64,000 nt of DNA. It comes from Paraburkholderia sp. Its GTDB lineage: Bacteria > Pseudomonadota > Gammaproteobacteria > Burkholderiales > Burkholderiaceae. Shown piece by piece: positions 37,977 through 47,926 of the stretch. Below the pieces are notes generated by a model. It was not told the origin of the DNA and made no database searches. It saw only the letters and a list, made by a program, of their open reading frames with translations. The number at the start of each line of letters is the position of its first letter. The first letter of the stretch is position 1. Position numbers and translations under genes: made by a program. The stretch is from positions 98,512 through 162,511 of the forward strand of contig NZ_JAPWKB010000007.1 in assembly GCF_028283785.1 (NCBI RefSeq), written 5' to 3'.

Positions 37977-38528
37977 TTATGACGCAGGATGTTTGGCGAC
38001 GCCTGCCATCTCGAGCTGCATCAGCACCATGTTGACGAGCCCATTGACCGACGGACGGCCGGTTTCGATGACGAAATGCGCGCACTCGCGGTACAGCGGG
38101 TCTCGCACTTCGTAAAGCTGTTCGAGCCGGCCTTTCGGGTCTTCGGTTTGCAGCAGCGGACGGTTTTTGTCGCGCCGCGTGCGCAGCCACAAATCGTGCG
38201 GATTGGCGCGCAGATACACGACCAGACCACGATTCTGCAGCGCTTCGCGGTTTTCCGGACGAAGCACCGCGCCGCCGCCGGTTGCCAGCACGATGTCAGG
38301 CCGACCGGTCAGATCGGCGATGACCTGAGCCTCGCGATCGCGAAAGCCAGCCTCGCCTTCCAGTTCGAAAATGGTCGGGATCCGGGCGCCCGTGCGGACT
38401 TCGATCTCGTGGTCGGAATCGAAGAACGGACGATCCAACCGGCGCGCGACCGCCCGGCCCACGGTGGTCTTACCTGCCCCCATGAGCCCAACAAAAAACA
38501 CATTGGCGTGTGCGTCCCGCGCTTGCAA
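37977..38528 (-). CDS. aroK: Shikimate kinase
   Basis: 183 aa. TTG 38528 is the likely start (AGAGG 6 nt upstream); the only nearby ATG is inside the P-loop. P-loop [11 protein letters not shown] (residues 14-24), DSD and FRDREAQVI for shikimate binding, [13 protein letters not shown], and the lid RDKNRPLL. Phosphorylates shikimate with ATP. Lies between pilQ and aroB. Confidence 0.95.
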   Translation of the reverse strand: MQARDAHANVFFVGLMGAGKTTVGRAVARRLDRPFFDSDHEIEVRTGARIPTIFELEGEAGFRDREAQVIADLTGRPDIVLATGGGAVLRPENREALQNRGLVVYLRANPHDLWLRTRRDKNRPLLQTEDPKGRLEQLYEVRDPLYRECAHFVIETGRPSVNGLVNMVLMQLEMAGVAKHPAS

Positions 38529-38626
38529 CGGTATCCTCTGACTAGTCCGGTGTGATAGTTCGTGCCGCAGCTTACTGGCAAAGCGGCTGCCTTGTCGAGC
38601 GTGCAGACGGGCGCGCGGGCGGCAAT

Positions 38627-40354
38627 TCAGTCGTTTCGCACCACGCGCGGCGTGATGAAAACCACCAGTTCGCTGCGCTTGTCCCGATGCGCACGGTTGC
38701 GAAAAAGCGCCCCCAAAACCGGTATTTTGCCCAGAACCGGCACTCGCGTCACATCATCCCGGTCATCGGTTGCGTAGATTCCGCCGATCGACACCGTTCC
38801 GCCGTCCTCCACTTCCACCCGCGTCTGCACGTGTTTCGTGTTGATCGCCGGTCCGGCCGCCGTCTGTTCGCCGACGCTGTCTTTCGCGACGTCGAGGTCG
38901 AGCACGACGCGGCCGTCCGGCGTGATTTGCGGTTCGACCTCCAGTTTCAGGCTGGCGCGACGGAACTGCACGCCCGACACGCCTTGCCCGACCTTCGCCT
39001 GATACGGCAGCTCGGTGCCCTGCTCGACCACGGCCTTCATCCGGTCGGCGGTGACGACGCGCGGACTGGACACGGTTTGCCCGTGGCCTTCGGCCTCCAG
39101 CGCGCTCAACTGGATATTGAGCAGACGCGTCGCGCGTGCAGCGAACAGCGTCAGACCGGCCGTTGCCGCGTCGAAGCCGGAGATCGGCGCCGCCGACAGA
39201 TCGAACACGCCGCCTTCGTCGCCGCCCGTTACACCGCGCGGCGTGCCTTCGGTAGCGGTGGCCGCCATCGACATCCGCACGCCGAGATTGCGCGAAAAGC
39301 CCTGCTCGCCTTCGACGATGCGCGCCTCGATCAGCACTTGGCGGGTCGGCCGGTCGAGCGCGGTCACCAACGTGGCGATCTGTCCGAGTCGTCCGTCGAT
39401 GTCGGTGACGAACAGCAGATTGGTCCGCGAATCGGCCATCGCCGCACCGCGTTTGGACAGCACGCGCTGATTTCCCGACGCCGTCAGCAGTTTCCGGACG
39501 TCTTCGGCCCGCGCATAGCGCATTTCGAACGTGCGGCTGACGAGCGGCTCCAGGTCGGCGGCTCGCGCGTGCGCCTCGAAACGTTGCCGCTCGCGCGCCG
39601 CCAGATCCGCGGCAGGTGCGACCCAGATCAGGTTGCCGCGCCGCTCCATCGCCAGTCCGTTGACGTCGAGCAGCGTATCGAACGCGGTTCGCCACGGCAC
39701 CTTGTCGAGCCGCAACGACACGGTGCCGCGCACCCGCTCGCTCGCGACCACGTTGATGCCGGTGAAACGCGCGAACGCGTCGAGCACCGCGCCGAGTTCC
39801 GCGCGCTGAAAGTTCAGCGTGATCGGCTTGTCGGGCGAAAGACCGTCGAAGGACGCGGCATTCGCCGCCCCGCTCAGACGCACCGGCGGCGCCAGCGGGA
39901 CCGGTGGACCTTCGAGCGCCGGCGACACAGCGTCTTCACGCGACGCATGGCGACTGCCGGTTTGCACTCCCGACGTGGCATCGACAACCGGCGTTTCGAC
40001 CGGATCGCCTGCGCCGACGGCCGATGCCGTCACCGGAACACGCGCATCGGCATCATCGGCGGGAGCGGCCTCTTCCGCTGCGACAAACGGATTGGCGACG
40101 TCCGTGGCGACATTGCGCGGCAAGGTCGAGAGCAGCGGCAAGGGCGTCTCGTCGCGCGAAATCGAATCGTCGGACGGCATGCGCTCAGGCAACGGCGGCA
40201 ACGCGGCCAGTTGCATCGGCCGTGCTCCGCCAGGCAAAGCGCCCAACGACGGCAACGGCGGAATCGAAGCATGAGCGGCGCACGCGGCAACCAGCATCGC
40301 GCCCGCCAACGCAAGCCGCAACCACGTCGGATGACGTCGAACCGGACGCCGCAT
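38627..40354 (-). CDS. pilQ: Type IV pilus secretin PilQ
   Basis: ATG 40354, sharing one base with the stop of the upstream gene (TGATG); 575 aa. A signal peptide is followed by a Pro/Ala-rich region. An STN/N0 domain ([20 protein letters not shown]) and N1 domain ([18 protein letters not shown]) lead to the secretin core: [45 protein letters not shown] and [11 protein letters not shown]. The protein forms the outer-membrane pore for type IV pili or DNA uptake. It is shorter than PilQ with N-terminal AMIN domains, which appear absent. Confidence 0.92.
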   Translation of the reverse strand: MRRPVRRHPTWLRLALAGAMLVAACAAHASIPPLPSLGALPGGARPMQLAALPPLPERMPSDDSISRDETPLPLLSTLPRNVATDVANPFVAAEEAAPADDADARVPVTASAVGAGDPVETPVVDATSGVQTGSRHASREDAVSPALEGPPVPLAPPVRLSGAANAASFDGLSPDKPITLNFQRAELGAVLDAFARFTGINVVASERVRGTVSLRLDKVPWRTAFDTLLDVNGLAMERRGNLIWVAPAADLAARERQRFEAHARAADLEPLVSRTFEMRYARAEDVRKLLTASGNQRVLSKRGAAMADSRTNLLFVTDIDGRLGQIATLVTALDRPTRQVLIEARIVEGEQGFSRNLGVRMSMAATATEGTPRGVTGGDEGGVFDLSAAPISGFDAATAGLTLFAARATRLLNIQLSALEAEGHGQTVSSPRVVTADRMKAVVEQGTELPYQAKVGQGVSGVQFRRASLKLEVEPQITPDGRVVLDLDVAKDSVGEQTAAGPAINTKHVQTRVEVEDGGTVSIGGIYATDDRDDVTRVPVLGKIPVLGALFRNRAHRDKRSELVVFITPRVVRND

Positions 40355-41277
40355 CACAGCGCCCCCGCCGCGAGCGCCAGCGTCCGCGCGCCCACGCCGT
40401 CGCGACCGGTCAGCGTGACGCTTTGCGCGTCGATTCTCGCCACCCGCTCCGTGCCGAACGCCTGTCCGGTATCGACGCTCGCGCCGCCTTCCGGCGTTTC
40501 GAGCAACGCAAGGCTTCGCGTGCGATCGCGCAGCACACCCATCAGCCGCGACGACACAAACTCGCCGGGCCCGGCCTGTTGCGCCGAAAACGGATCGAAA
40601 AACACCAGTTCCTCGTCCGGATCGTCATCCAGCGCAATGTCACCGGACGCGGGACTCGACGTCACCACCAGCGGCGATAGCGCGTTGTAGACATGCAGCG
40701 TGCCGTTCACCGAAAGCGCGCCGCCATTGCGCTTCACCGTGAGATCGACGGGCACGGCGAGCACCGGCGCGCTCATCGACAACGCGCGCGCGAACGCCAT
40801 CAGGTGCGCGAAATCGGTGCGCGCCGAAAACTGGATGGGCCGCATCGCGTCGAGGCCGATGCCGCTCGCCACGCCCGGTTCGAGCGCGAGCAATTCGATG
40901 CCGCTTTGCGCCGCGACTTGCGACACGACGCGCGCGTCGTCGGCGGAAGTCCAATGCGCGTCGGGGCGTCGCGTGGGAAACGACGCGGCGTCGCGACGCA
41001 AAGAAGGCAACGCAGCGATCGACGCGCGCGCGTCCGCGACCTGCCGGTTCGCCGAGTCCAGCGCCGCATGGCTCGCATCGACGCCGCCCAGATCGGCGGC
41101 GATCCAGCCGCGCGCGCAGAGCGCGAAGATCGCCAGCGCGATCACGCCGGCCGTCAACCCGCGCCGTCGGCCGCTCCATGTTTCGGGCGGTTTGCGCAAC
41201 TCGGCGAACCATTGGGAAACACCTGTTCGATGCGGCGAAAAGCGGGGGCCAACTTGAGTGGCGAATGTAGTCGTCAT
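40354..41277 (-). CDS. PilO-PilP-type fusion, type IV pilus alignment subunit
   Basis: Start ATG 41277 overlapping the pilN stop; 307 aa. The N-terminal half looks like PilO: a membrane helix (GLTAGVIALAIFALCARGWI), a helical stretch, and a ferredoxin-like domain with FAHLMAFARALSMSAPVLAV. The C-terminal part looks like PilP: FFDPFSAQQAG, LMGVLRDRTRSLALLETPEG, GTERVARIDAQSVTL. No separate pilP is present between pilN and pilQ, so the two functions seem to be joined in one protein. It would link the inner-membrane platform to PilQ. Confidence 0.7.
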   Translation of the reverse strand: MTTTFATQVGPRFSPHRTGVSQWFAELRKPPETWSGRRRGLTAGVIALAIFALCARGWIAADLGGVDASHAALDSANRQVADARASIAALPSLRRDAASFPTRRPDAHWTSADDARVVSQVAAQSGIELLALEPGVASGIGLDAMRPIQFSARTDFAHLMAFARALSMSAPVLAVPVDLTVKRNGGALSVNGTLHVYNALSPLVVTSSPASGDIALDDDPDEELVFFDPFSAQQAGPGEFVSSRLMGVLRDRTRSLALLETPEGGASVDTGQAFGTERVARIDAQSVTLTGRDGVGARTLALAAGAL

Positions 41278-42122
41278 GGATGTCCTCGCGTCGGCGTGCC
41301 GTGCGCAGCGCGCGTCGTGCCGGTTGTGTCTTTCGATCGGTCTTTGGATCGGTCTCTGGCGTCGTCCCAGTTCAACCGCGCGGCGAATTCGACCGCGTCT
41401 TGCGGCGGATTGGCGACCACCGGCAAAGACGGTTTTTGCGGCGTGCGTCGAGTCGCCGCCACGGCCCGATGCACGTCGTCGACGGCGGCGCCCGACACGC
41501 CGTGAACGCCGCTCAATCGTGCAAGCCACGCGGCCGGCTCCTCGTGATCCGCAGACTTCGCCAGCAGCGCCGTCTCATGTTCGCGATGCCGCATCTGTTG
41601 AAGCACGACGCCGTCGCCGGGTTCGAAACTCAGCGCGTCGAGCAGATCGCGCAGATGCGTCAGCGGCAACGACATCGATGCGGCACGTGCGGCACGCGTG
41701 CGGCGATCGTCGGCTTCGAGCAGAAGCCGCGCGTGCTCCGCCAGTGGCGCGCGCCATTGCGCGAGCGTGCGTTCCGCGACGGCGCGTGCATCGTCGAGCC
41801 TCATGCGTTCGACCGCCTGCCATCCGGCGATGCCCAGCGCGAGCACGGCACCCAAAGCCGCCGCAGCCAGCCCTTCGACCACGCAACGCTTGCGTGCGCG
41901 TCGGGCGTCGCGCTGACGGTGCGGCAACAGATTGAAGCCACCAATCCAGATGGCCACGCGCGCGGCGGCCGCTCTATGCGCGATAGGCCCGACCTCTGCG
42001 CGCCGCCCGTTTGCGACGCGCGCCGCCGTCACGCGGTCGCGCGGCGTTCTGTCCGCCAACCTGTCCGCAGTCGCGTCGGACGCCATGTCCGCCGTCGTTT
42101 CCGGTGCGATCATCCGCGTCAT
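41274..42122 (-). CDS. pilN: PilN-like type IV pilus assembly protein
   Basis: Start ATG 42122 overlapping the pilM stop (ATGA); 282 aa. The PilN hallmark FNLLPHRQRDARRARKR precedes a membrane helix (EGLAAAALGAVLALGIAGWQ) and a coiled segment. It has an unusually long cytoplasmic N-terminus of about 60 residues before the NLLP motif, and a C-terminal tail with a DRSK repeat. Partner of PilM and PilO in the inner-membrane complex. Confidence 0.8.
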   Translation of the reverse strand: MTRMIAPETTADMASDATADRLADRTPRDRVTAARVANGRRAEVGPIAHRAAAARVAIWIGGFNLLPHRQRDARRARKRCVVEGLAAAALGAVLALGIAGWQAVERMRLDDARAVAERTLAQWRAPLAEHARLLLEADDRRTRAARAASMSLPLTHLRDLLDALSFEPGDGVVLQQMRHREHETALLAKSADHEEPAAWLARLSGVHGVSGAAVDDVHRAVAATRRTPQKPSLPVVANPPQDAVEFAARLNWDDARDRSKDRSKDTTGTTRAAHGTPTRGHP

Positions 42123-43105
42123 TCCATCACCCCGCGCAACGCCAGGCCGAACGCGACCACGTACGCCGGATCGTGAATCGACTCGCTGGCGGGACGCCCG
42201 TCGCACTCGACCAGCGGCGCACATTCGAACGGCAGCGCGGTGCAGCCCAACGCCTCGCCCATGTCGGCGATCGTCACGCCGATCCCGTCGAGCAGTTCGA
42301 TTTCGCCACCGACCAGCACACAATCCACCGACGGCGAATGCCGCGTGAGATCGCGCAACGCGTCGATCAGATCCGCATGTTCGGGCGACGGATAACGCAT
42401 CTCGGCCGCCAGCATCTGACCGGTGATCCGCCAGCCGAATATGCCTTCCAGACCGATCCAGACCGCGACATACGATTCGTTGAGCTCCAGTTCGAGCAGT
42501 GCGGCATGGCGGATCGCACGCAGGGCCGCGTGCGGCTCGCCGTCGATGGTGGACAGCGAAATGCCCGCCGTTGCCGCGCATTCGATCCGCGCTTCGAGAT
42601 GACGCCGCCCCGTCGCCGCGATCGTCACCATGCCGGGATGCGCCGACGAGCGCTCGACGAACCAGTCCACCGCCAGCGCATGCCGCTCGATCCCGGCAAT
42701 CCGCTCCGCTTCGCCGAGCATCAGCGGCTCGAGCGCGTCCAGCGAACGCCGGTCCACGTCGCCCACTTCATGCGCGGCGATCATTCGCGCCAACGGCATT
42801 TTGCTGAACAGCGTCGCCGATGCCGGCAACGCCATCGCGCAATGCAGCGCGTGATTCGCGACCAGATGCGGCATACCGCTAAACACATCGCGCAACGCCT
42901 GACTGACCGCGCGCCGGTCGAGAATCTCGGCACCTGCCATCGCGCCTTCCGGCAATGGCCCGGCAGCGATATGCTCGATCCGGACCGGCCCACGCGCGCG
43001 CCACCGCTGACTCAATACAACCAGCCGCACCGTCTGTGCGGACACATCGATTCCGGCAGCGAAACGCCGCACGGTCATCGGCAATGAAGCTCTCAACGCC
43101 ATCAT
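42119..43105 (-). CDS. pilM: PilM-like actin-fold pilus assembly protein
   Basis: Start ATG 43105 or 43102 (MMALRASLPMTVRRF), with GGGAG upstream; 328 aa. The N-terminal AAGIDVSAQTVRLVVLSQRW and later AALLELELNESYVAVWIGL and DCVLVGGEIELLDG correspond to the ATP-binding segments of the PilM/FtsA fold. The sequence is diverged from classical PilM. First gene of the pilM-N-OP-Q operon, divergent from mrcA. Confidence 0.82.
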   Translation of the reverse strand: MMALRASLPMTVRRFAAGIDVSAQTVRLVVLSQRWRARGPVRIEHIAAGPLPEGAMAGAEILDRRAVSQALRDVFSGMPHLVANHALHCAMALPASATLFSKMPLARMIAAHEVGDVDRRSLDALEPLMLGEAERIAGIERHALAVDWFVERSSAHPGMVTIAATGRRHLEARIECAATAGISLSTIDGEPHAALRAIRHAALLELELNESYVAVWIGLEGIFGWRITGQMLAAEMRYPSPEHADLIDALRDLTRHSPSVDCVLVGGEIELLDGIGVTIADMGEALGCTALPFECAPLVECDGRPASESIHDPAYVVAFGLALRGVME

Positions 43106-43350
43106 GTTTTTTCTCCCGGCAAAGGCGATCCTCCGGGCGACCATTCGCCCCGGACATCGCGCTTTAGTGGAAGTGATTGTGCTGAGCAGATGGTCCGCGC
43201 GATATTCAGCCGAATGGCTAACGCGACGTGCGCTACGCCGCATCGCAATGCAAAGCGGCTACAGTAGGATCGTCGCGGCGCTGGGTTTGAAGCGGCCGTC
43301 AAATGTGTTGCAGGACAGTAAGCATGCCGAAAGCTGACAAGCGTGACGGC

Positions 43351-43356
43351 TATAAT
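43351..43356 (+). promoter_or_regulatory. Candidate -10 element for mrcA
   Basis: A perfect TATAAT lies 25 bp before the ATG at 43382. No good -35 is visible at 17 bp. Its position argues against the longer frame start at 43343. Confidence 0.5.
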
Positions 43357-43381
43357 CGCGGGACCGTTTTTTGGTATCCAT

Positions 43382-45778
43382 ATGCAATCACCGTCCCCTA
43401 CGTCTTCACCGCCCGCGCCGCCCAGGCGCAAACGCCCGCTCTGGCTCAAGCTTCTGTTGGGCTTCGTGGGCCTGATCGTCGCCGCCATCGTGTGTGCCGG
43501 TCTGATGCTCGGCTACGCAGTCGTGGTGGCCATGCCGAACCTGCCGTCGCTCGAAGCGCTGACCGACTACCGCCCGAAAGTGCCGCTGCGGATCTACACG
43601 GCGGACCACGTGCTGATCGGCGAGTTCGGTGAGGAACGTCGCGACATCGTGCGGATTCAGGACGTACCCGACAGTCTGAAAAAAGCGGTGCTGGCGATTG
43701 AAGACGCGCGCTTCTACGATCACGGCGGCGTCGATCTGACCGGCATCGCGCGGGCGGGTTTCGTCGCGGTGACGGCCGGCCATGCGACGCAAGGCGCAAG
43801 CACCATCACCATGCAGGTCGCGCGCAACTTCTTCCTGTCCAGCGAGAAGACCTACACGCGCAAGATCTACGAAATGCTGCTCGCCTACAAGATCGAGTCG
43901 AAGCTGAGCAAGGATCAGATTCTCGAGGTGTACATGAATCAGATCTATCTCGGTCAGCGCGCCTACGGTTTTGCGAGCGCGGCGCGGGTCTATTTCGGCA
44001 AGGACATGAAGGACCTGACGCTCGCCGAATCGGCGATGCTCGCGGGCTTGCCGAAGGCGCCGTCCGCGTACAACCCGGTGGTCAATCCGAAGCGCGCGAA
44101 AATCCGCCAGGAATACATCCTCCAGCGGATGCTCGAACTGCGCTACATCACGCCGGCGCAGTACAACGAAGCGAGCCAGCAGCCGCTCGTCGTCAAGGGC
44201 GCGGGCAAGGAGTTCAGCGTCCACGCCGAGTACGTGGCGGAAATGGTCCGTCAGATGATGTACGCGCAATACCGCGAAGAGGCGTATACGCGCGGCCTGA
44301 ACGTGGTCACCACCATCGACTCCGCCGATCAGGACGTCGCCTATCGCGCACTGCGCAAAGGGCTGATGGACTATGAGCGGCGCCACGGCTATCGCGGCCC
44401 GGAAGCATTCATCGATCTCCCCGCCGACGCCGACGACCGCGACCAGGCCATCGACGACGCGCTGATCGAACATCCGGACAACGGCGAGATCGTCGCGGCG
44501 GTCGTCACGTCGGCGTCGCCGAAGCAGGTGCAGGCGCGTTTCATCGACGGCAATGTAGCCACCCTTCAGGGCGACGGCCTGCGCTTCGCAACCGCGGCGC
44601 TCGGACCGCGCGCCCAACCGAATCAACGGATCCGGCCGGGCGCGATCGTGCGGGTCGTGAAAAACGACGATGGCAACTGGTCGATCACGCAGTTGCCGCA
44701 GGTCGAAGGCGCGTTTATCTCGGTCGTGCCGCAGGACGGCGCGATTCGCGCGCTGGTCGGCGGGTTCGACTTCAACAAGAACAAGTTCAATCACGTCACC
44801 CAGGCGTGGCGTCAGCCGGGTTCGAGCTTCAAGCCGTTCATCTACTCGGCGTCGCTGGAAAAAGGTCTGGGACCGGCCACCATCATCAACGACGCGCCGC
44901 TGTTCTTCAGCGCTGCCGAAACCGGCGGGCAGCCGTGGGAACCGAAGAACTACGGCGGCGGTTTCGACGGTCCGATGACCATGCGCACCGCGTTGCAGAA
45001 GTCGAAGAACCTGGTGTCGATCCGCATCCTGAACCAGATCGGCACGAAGTACGCGCAGCAGTACATCACGCGCTTCGGATTCGACGCCGACCGTCATCCG
45101 GCCTATCTGCCGATGGCGCTCGGCGCGGGTCTCGTCACGCCGTTGCAGATGGCGGGCGCGTTCTCGGTATTCGCGAACGGCGGCTACCGGATCAATCCGT
45201 ATCTGATAGCGGAAGTCACGGATCAACGCGGCATCGTGGTGTCGAACGTGCAGCCGCTGGTGGCAGGAAGGAGCGCGCCGCACGCTATCGACGCGCGCAA
45301 CGCGTACATCATGAACAGCCTGTTGCTGAGCGTCGCGCAACGCGGAACCGGCGCAAAAACCAACGTGCTCAAGCGTACGGATCTGGCGGGCAAGACCGGC
45401 ACGACCAACGATTCGCGCGACGCGTGGTTCGCCGGTTATCAGCACACGCTCACGGCGATTGCGTGGATCGGCTATGACAATCCGCGCAGTCTCGGCGACA
45501 AGGAAACCGGTGGCGGCCTGTCGTTGCCGGTCTGGGTCGACTACATGGCGCGGGCGTTGAAAGGGGTGCCGGAGTACAAGATGCCGGTGCCCGACGGTAT
45601 CGTGATGCTCGGCGACGAGCCGTATTTCACCGACTTCACGCCGGGTCACGGCTTCGTTTCAACCGTGGGCGTCAGTCAGGCCATGCTCGACGAAGAAGCA
45701 AGCGGCGGAGCGGGCTCGGCGCCGGTGGTCGGCGAGCAGGAAAAGCAGAACATCATGGATCTGTTCAAGGGGCACTGA
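43382..45778 (+). CDS. mrcA: Penicillin-binding protein 1A (bifunctional)
   Basis: Start ATG 43382 (MQSPSPTSSPPAPPRRKR); 798 aa. Cytoplasmic Pro-rich tail, membrane helix (WLKLLLGFVGLIVAAIVCAG), GT51 transglycosylase domain with EDARFYDHGGVD, QGASTITMQVARN and EVYMNQIYLGQ. The transpeptidase has QPGSSFKPFIYS (SxxK), SKN in the KSKNLVS stretch and GKTGTTNDSRDAWF (KTG). It polymerises and cross-links peptidoglycan. Next to the pil operon on the opposite strand, as in many gammaproteobacteria and betaproteobacteria. Confidence 0.95.
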   Translation: MQSPSPTSSPPAPPRRKRPLWLKLLLGFVGLIVAAIVCAGLMLGYAVVVAMPNLPSLEALTDYRPKVPLRIYTADHVLIGEFGEERRDIVRIQDVPDSLKKAVLAIEDARFYDHGGVDLTGIARAGFVAVTAGHATQGASTITMQVARNFFLSSEKTYTRKIYEMLLAYKIESKLSKDQILEVYMNQIYLGQRAYGFASAARVYFGKDMKDLTLAESAMLAGLPKAPSAYNPVVNPKRAKIRQEYILQRMLELRYITPAQYNEASQQPLVVKGAGKEFSVHAEYVAEMVRQMMYAQYREEAYTRGLNVVTTIDSADQDVAYRALRKGLMDYERRHGYRGPEAFIDLPADADDRDQAIDDALIEHPDNGEIVAAVVTSASPKQVQARFIDGNVATLQGDGLRFATAALGPRAQPNQRIRPGAIVRVVKNDDGNWSITQLPQVEGAFISVVPQDGAIRALVGGFDFNKNKFNHVTQAWRQPGSSFKPFIYSASLEKGLGPATIINDAPLFFSAAETGGQPWEPKNYGGGFDGPMTMRTALQKSKNLVSIRILNQIGTKYAQQYITRFGFDADRHPAYLPMALGAGLVTPLQMAGAFSVFANGGYRINPYLIAEVTDQRGIVVSNVQPLVAGRSAPHAIDARNAYIMNSLLLSVAQRGTGAKTNVLKRTDLAGKTGTTNDSRDAWFAGYQHTLTAIAWIGYDNPRSLGDKETGGGLSLPVWVDYMARALKGVPEYKMPVPDGIVMLGDEPYFTDFTPGHGFVSTVGVSQAMLDEEASGGAGSAPVVGEQEKQNIMDLFKGH

Positions 45779-45805
45779 GCCGGGAAATCCGGCTCATGCG
45801 TGCTG

Positions 45806-45841
45806 AAAACCGCCTCGCGCACAGCGCCAGGCGGTTTTTTT
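45806..45841. terminator. Bidirectional terminator between mrcA and cyaY
   Basis: Stem AAAACCGCCT (45806-45815) / AGGCGGTTTT (45829-45838) followed by more T. It serves the convergent mrcA and cyaY genes; its right end touches the cyaY stop codon. Confidence 0.85.
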
Positions 45842-46163
45842 ACGCGTCGGGCGTGAAGCTGACGGGCTCGCCTGCCTGTTGCGTTGCGTACTCCGACAGC
45901 GCGCTGAAGAATTCCGTGCTGCCGCGCGTGTCGCGCCATTCACCGTCGAGGAAACGGTAGTGGAAACCGCCCGCTTTCGCCGCGATCCAGATCTCGCGCA
46001 TCGGCGGTTGCAGGTTCACGATGATCTTCGATTTGTTCTCGAATTCGAGCGTCAGCACATTGCCGCTGCGTTCGAGTTCGATATCGGCTTCGATGTCGTC
46101 CACAGCGCGTTCAATCGACGCAAGAACGGCCTCGGCACGGCTCAGGTATTCACTATCGGACAT
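45840..46163 (-). CDS. cyaY: Frataxin-like iron-sulfur assembly protein CyaY
   Basis: 107 aa with the frataxin order: acidic first helix ([20 protein letters not shown]) then strands [18 protein letters not shown] and [15 protein letters not shown], with GEWRDTRG. It binds iron and regulates IscS during Fe-S cluster assembly. Divergent from lptM with a 35-bp gap. Confidence 0.95.
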   Translation of the reverse strand: MSDSEYLSRAEAVLASIERAVDDIEADIELERSGNVLTLEFENKSKIIVNLQPPMREIWIAAKAGGFHYRFLDGEWRDTRGSTEFFSALSEYATQQAGEPVSFTPDA

Positions 46164-46198
46164 GCTAAACTCCAGCGATTAATTATTCAGGGACAGTC

Positions 46199-46534
46199 AT
46201 GCGAGTCGTTTTTCAGATGCGCGCGGCGGCGCCCCGGGCGATTGTAGCGGCTTTAGCTATTCTCGCAGGCAGCGCGCTCGGCGGCTGCGGGCAACGCGGT
46301 TCGCTCTATCTGCCCACCGTGCCTCCCATGCCGGCCAAACCCAGCGACGTAACCGAAACACCTGTGCCCACCGCGCAACCCGCGTCGGCCGCTTCCAGTG
46401 CCGAACAAGGCAGCGTGCCGGATACGACGGGCACACCGCTGTCGCTGGCACCGGAATCAGAATTGCACGCTACACCGGACAGCGCCGCGTCGGCGCCGCA
46501 ACAACCCGCTTCGGGCACTGCCCAGGCTCAATAA
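46199..46534 (+). CDS. lptM: LptM-like small lipoprotein
   Basis: 111 aa, ATG 46199 with AGGGA upstream. Signal peptide and lipobox GSALGGCGQRGSLYLP: the CGQ(R/K)GxLYxP pattern marks LptM (YifL), which helps mature the LptD translocon for LPS. The C-terminal 75 residues are a low-complexity Pro/Ala/Ser/Thr tail. Directly upstream of lysA, the normal neighbourhood of this gene. Confidence 0.88.
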   Translation: MRVVFQMRAAAPRAIVAALAILAGSALGGCGQRGSLYLPTVPPMPAKPSDVTETPVPTAQPASAASSAEQGSVPDTTGTPLSLAPESELHATPDSAASAPQQPASGTAQAQ

Positions 46535-46551
46535 AAGCAGCACACTCAGGT

Positions 46552-47814
46552 ATGACTCAATCCGCATTTGCGAGCGTCGACGGCATTTTGCATGCCGAAG
46601 GCGTATCCGCCGTCACGCTGGCCGAACAGTTCGGCACCCCGCTCTACGTCTACTCGCGCGCCGCGCTGACCGACGCATGGAACGCCTACGCGAACGCCTG
46701 CAAAGGCCGGCGCGCCACCGTCCACGTTGCAGTGAAAGCGAACAGCAATCTCGGCGTGCTGAACGTGTTCGCGCGTCTCGGCGCGGGCTTCGACATCGTG
46801 TCGGCAGGTGAACTGGCGCGTGTGCTGGCCGCGGGCGGCAAAGCGGAAAACACCGTGTTCTCGGGCGTCGGCAAGACGGCCGACGAAATGCGCATCGCGC
46901 TGGAAGCGGGCGTCAAATGCTTCAACGTCGAATCGATTCCCGAGCTGGACCGTCTGAACGACGTGGCGGGCTCGATGGGCAAGAAAGCGCCGGTTTCGCT
47001 GCGCGTGAACCCCGACGTCGACGCGAAGACGCATCCGTATATCTCCACCGGCCTGAAGTCGAACAAGTTCGGCGTCGCGTTCGACGACGCGCGCGCAACG
47101 TACCGCGCCGCCGCGGCAATGCCGAATCTCGACGTGGTGGGTATCGACTGCCATATCGGCTCGCAGATCACCGAAGTCTCGCCCTACCTCGACGCGGTCG
47201 ACAAGCTGCTGGAACTGGTCGAACAGATCGAATCCGACGGCGTGAAGATTCGCCATATCGACGTCGGCGGCGGCCTCGGGATCACGTACGACGATGAAAC
47301 GCCGCCGGAAATCGGCGCGTTCGTGACCACCTTGCTCGACCGGATCGAGTCGCGCGGCCACGGTCATCGTGAAGTCTATTTCGAGCCGGGCCGCTCGCTG
47401 GTCGGCAACGCGGGCATTCTGCTCACGCGCGTCGAGTTCCTGAAGCCGGGCGCAGAAAAGAACTTCGCCATCGTCGATGCAGGCATGAACGATCTGGCGC
47501 GTCCGGCGATGTATTCGGCGTATCACGGCATCGAACCGGTCGTGAAGCGCGAGATCCCCGCGCAGACTTACGACGTCGTCGGTCCGGTGTGCGAAAGCGG
47601 CGACTGGCTCGGTCGCGAGCGTCAACTGGCGGTCGAACCCGGCGATTTGCTGGCGATCCGCTCGGCGGGCGCGTACAGCTTCACGATGACGTCGAACTAC
47701 AACACGCGTCCGCGTCCGGCCGAAATCATGGTCGACGGCGACACCGCGCACGTGATCCGCGCGCGCGAAGAGATCAAGGCGCTGTTCGCGGGCGAAGCAT
47801 TGTTGCCGGAATAA
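46552..47814 (+). CDS. lysA: Diaminopimelate decarboxylase
   Basis: 420 aa, ATG 46552, 17 bp after lptM. PLP-binding Lys62 in VHVAVKANSNL; GAGFDIVSAGEL; CHIGSQIT; DVGGGLGI; EPGRSLVGNAG; and the active-site CESGDWLG. Last step of lysine synthesis from meso-diaminopimelate. Transcript ends at a strong hairpin. Confidence 0.96.
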   Translation: MTQSAFASVDGILHAEGVSAVTLAEQFGTPLYVYSRAALTDAWNAYANACKGRRATVHVAVKANSNLGVLNVFARLGAGFDIVSAGELARVLAAGGKAENTVFSGVGKTADEMRIALEAGVKCFNVESIPELDRLNDVAGSMGKKAPVSLRVNPDVDAKTHPYISTGLKSNKFGVAFDDARATYRAAAAMPNLDVVGIDCHIGSQITEVSPYLDAVDKLLELVEQIESDGVKIRHIDVGGGLGITYDDETPPEIGAFVTTLLDRIESRGHGHREVYFEPGRSLVGNAGILLTRVEFLKPGAEKNFAIVDAGMNDLARPAMYSAYHGIEPVVKREIPAQTYDVVGPVCESGDWLGRERQLAVEPGDLLAIRSAGAYSFTMTSNYNTRPRPAEIMVDGDTAHVIRAREEIKALFAGEALLPE

Positions 47815-47856
47815 ACGCGGCATTCATCGCGATTCACGCGATGAACCCGTGAAACG

Positions 47857-47892
47857 AAAAAGGCGATGCCGTTAAAAGCATCGCCTTTTTTT
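47857..47892. terminator. Bidirectional terminator between lysA and msrQ
   Basis: Stem AAAAGGCGATGC / GCATCGCCTTTT with loop of 8 nt; A-run on the left and T-run on the right, suiting the convergent genes. Confidence 0.92.
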
Positions 47893-47926
47893 GTTTGGCC
47901 GCGCGCGCTTGCGCCGGTCTTCCCGC

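Noticed and set aside
43343..43381. Longer N-terminus for mrcA starting at 43343
   Set aside because: The TATAAT at 43351-43356 would then lie inside the coding sequence; the ATG at 43382 gives a usual PBP1A start.
43406..45649. 747-codon minus-strand frame opposite mrcA
   Set aside because: Antisense shadow of a clear PBP1A gene; the composition (Arg/His/Val/Asp) is that of reversed GC-rich coding sequence.
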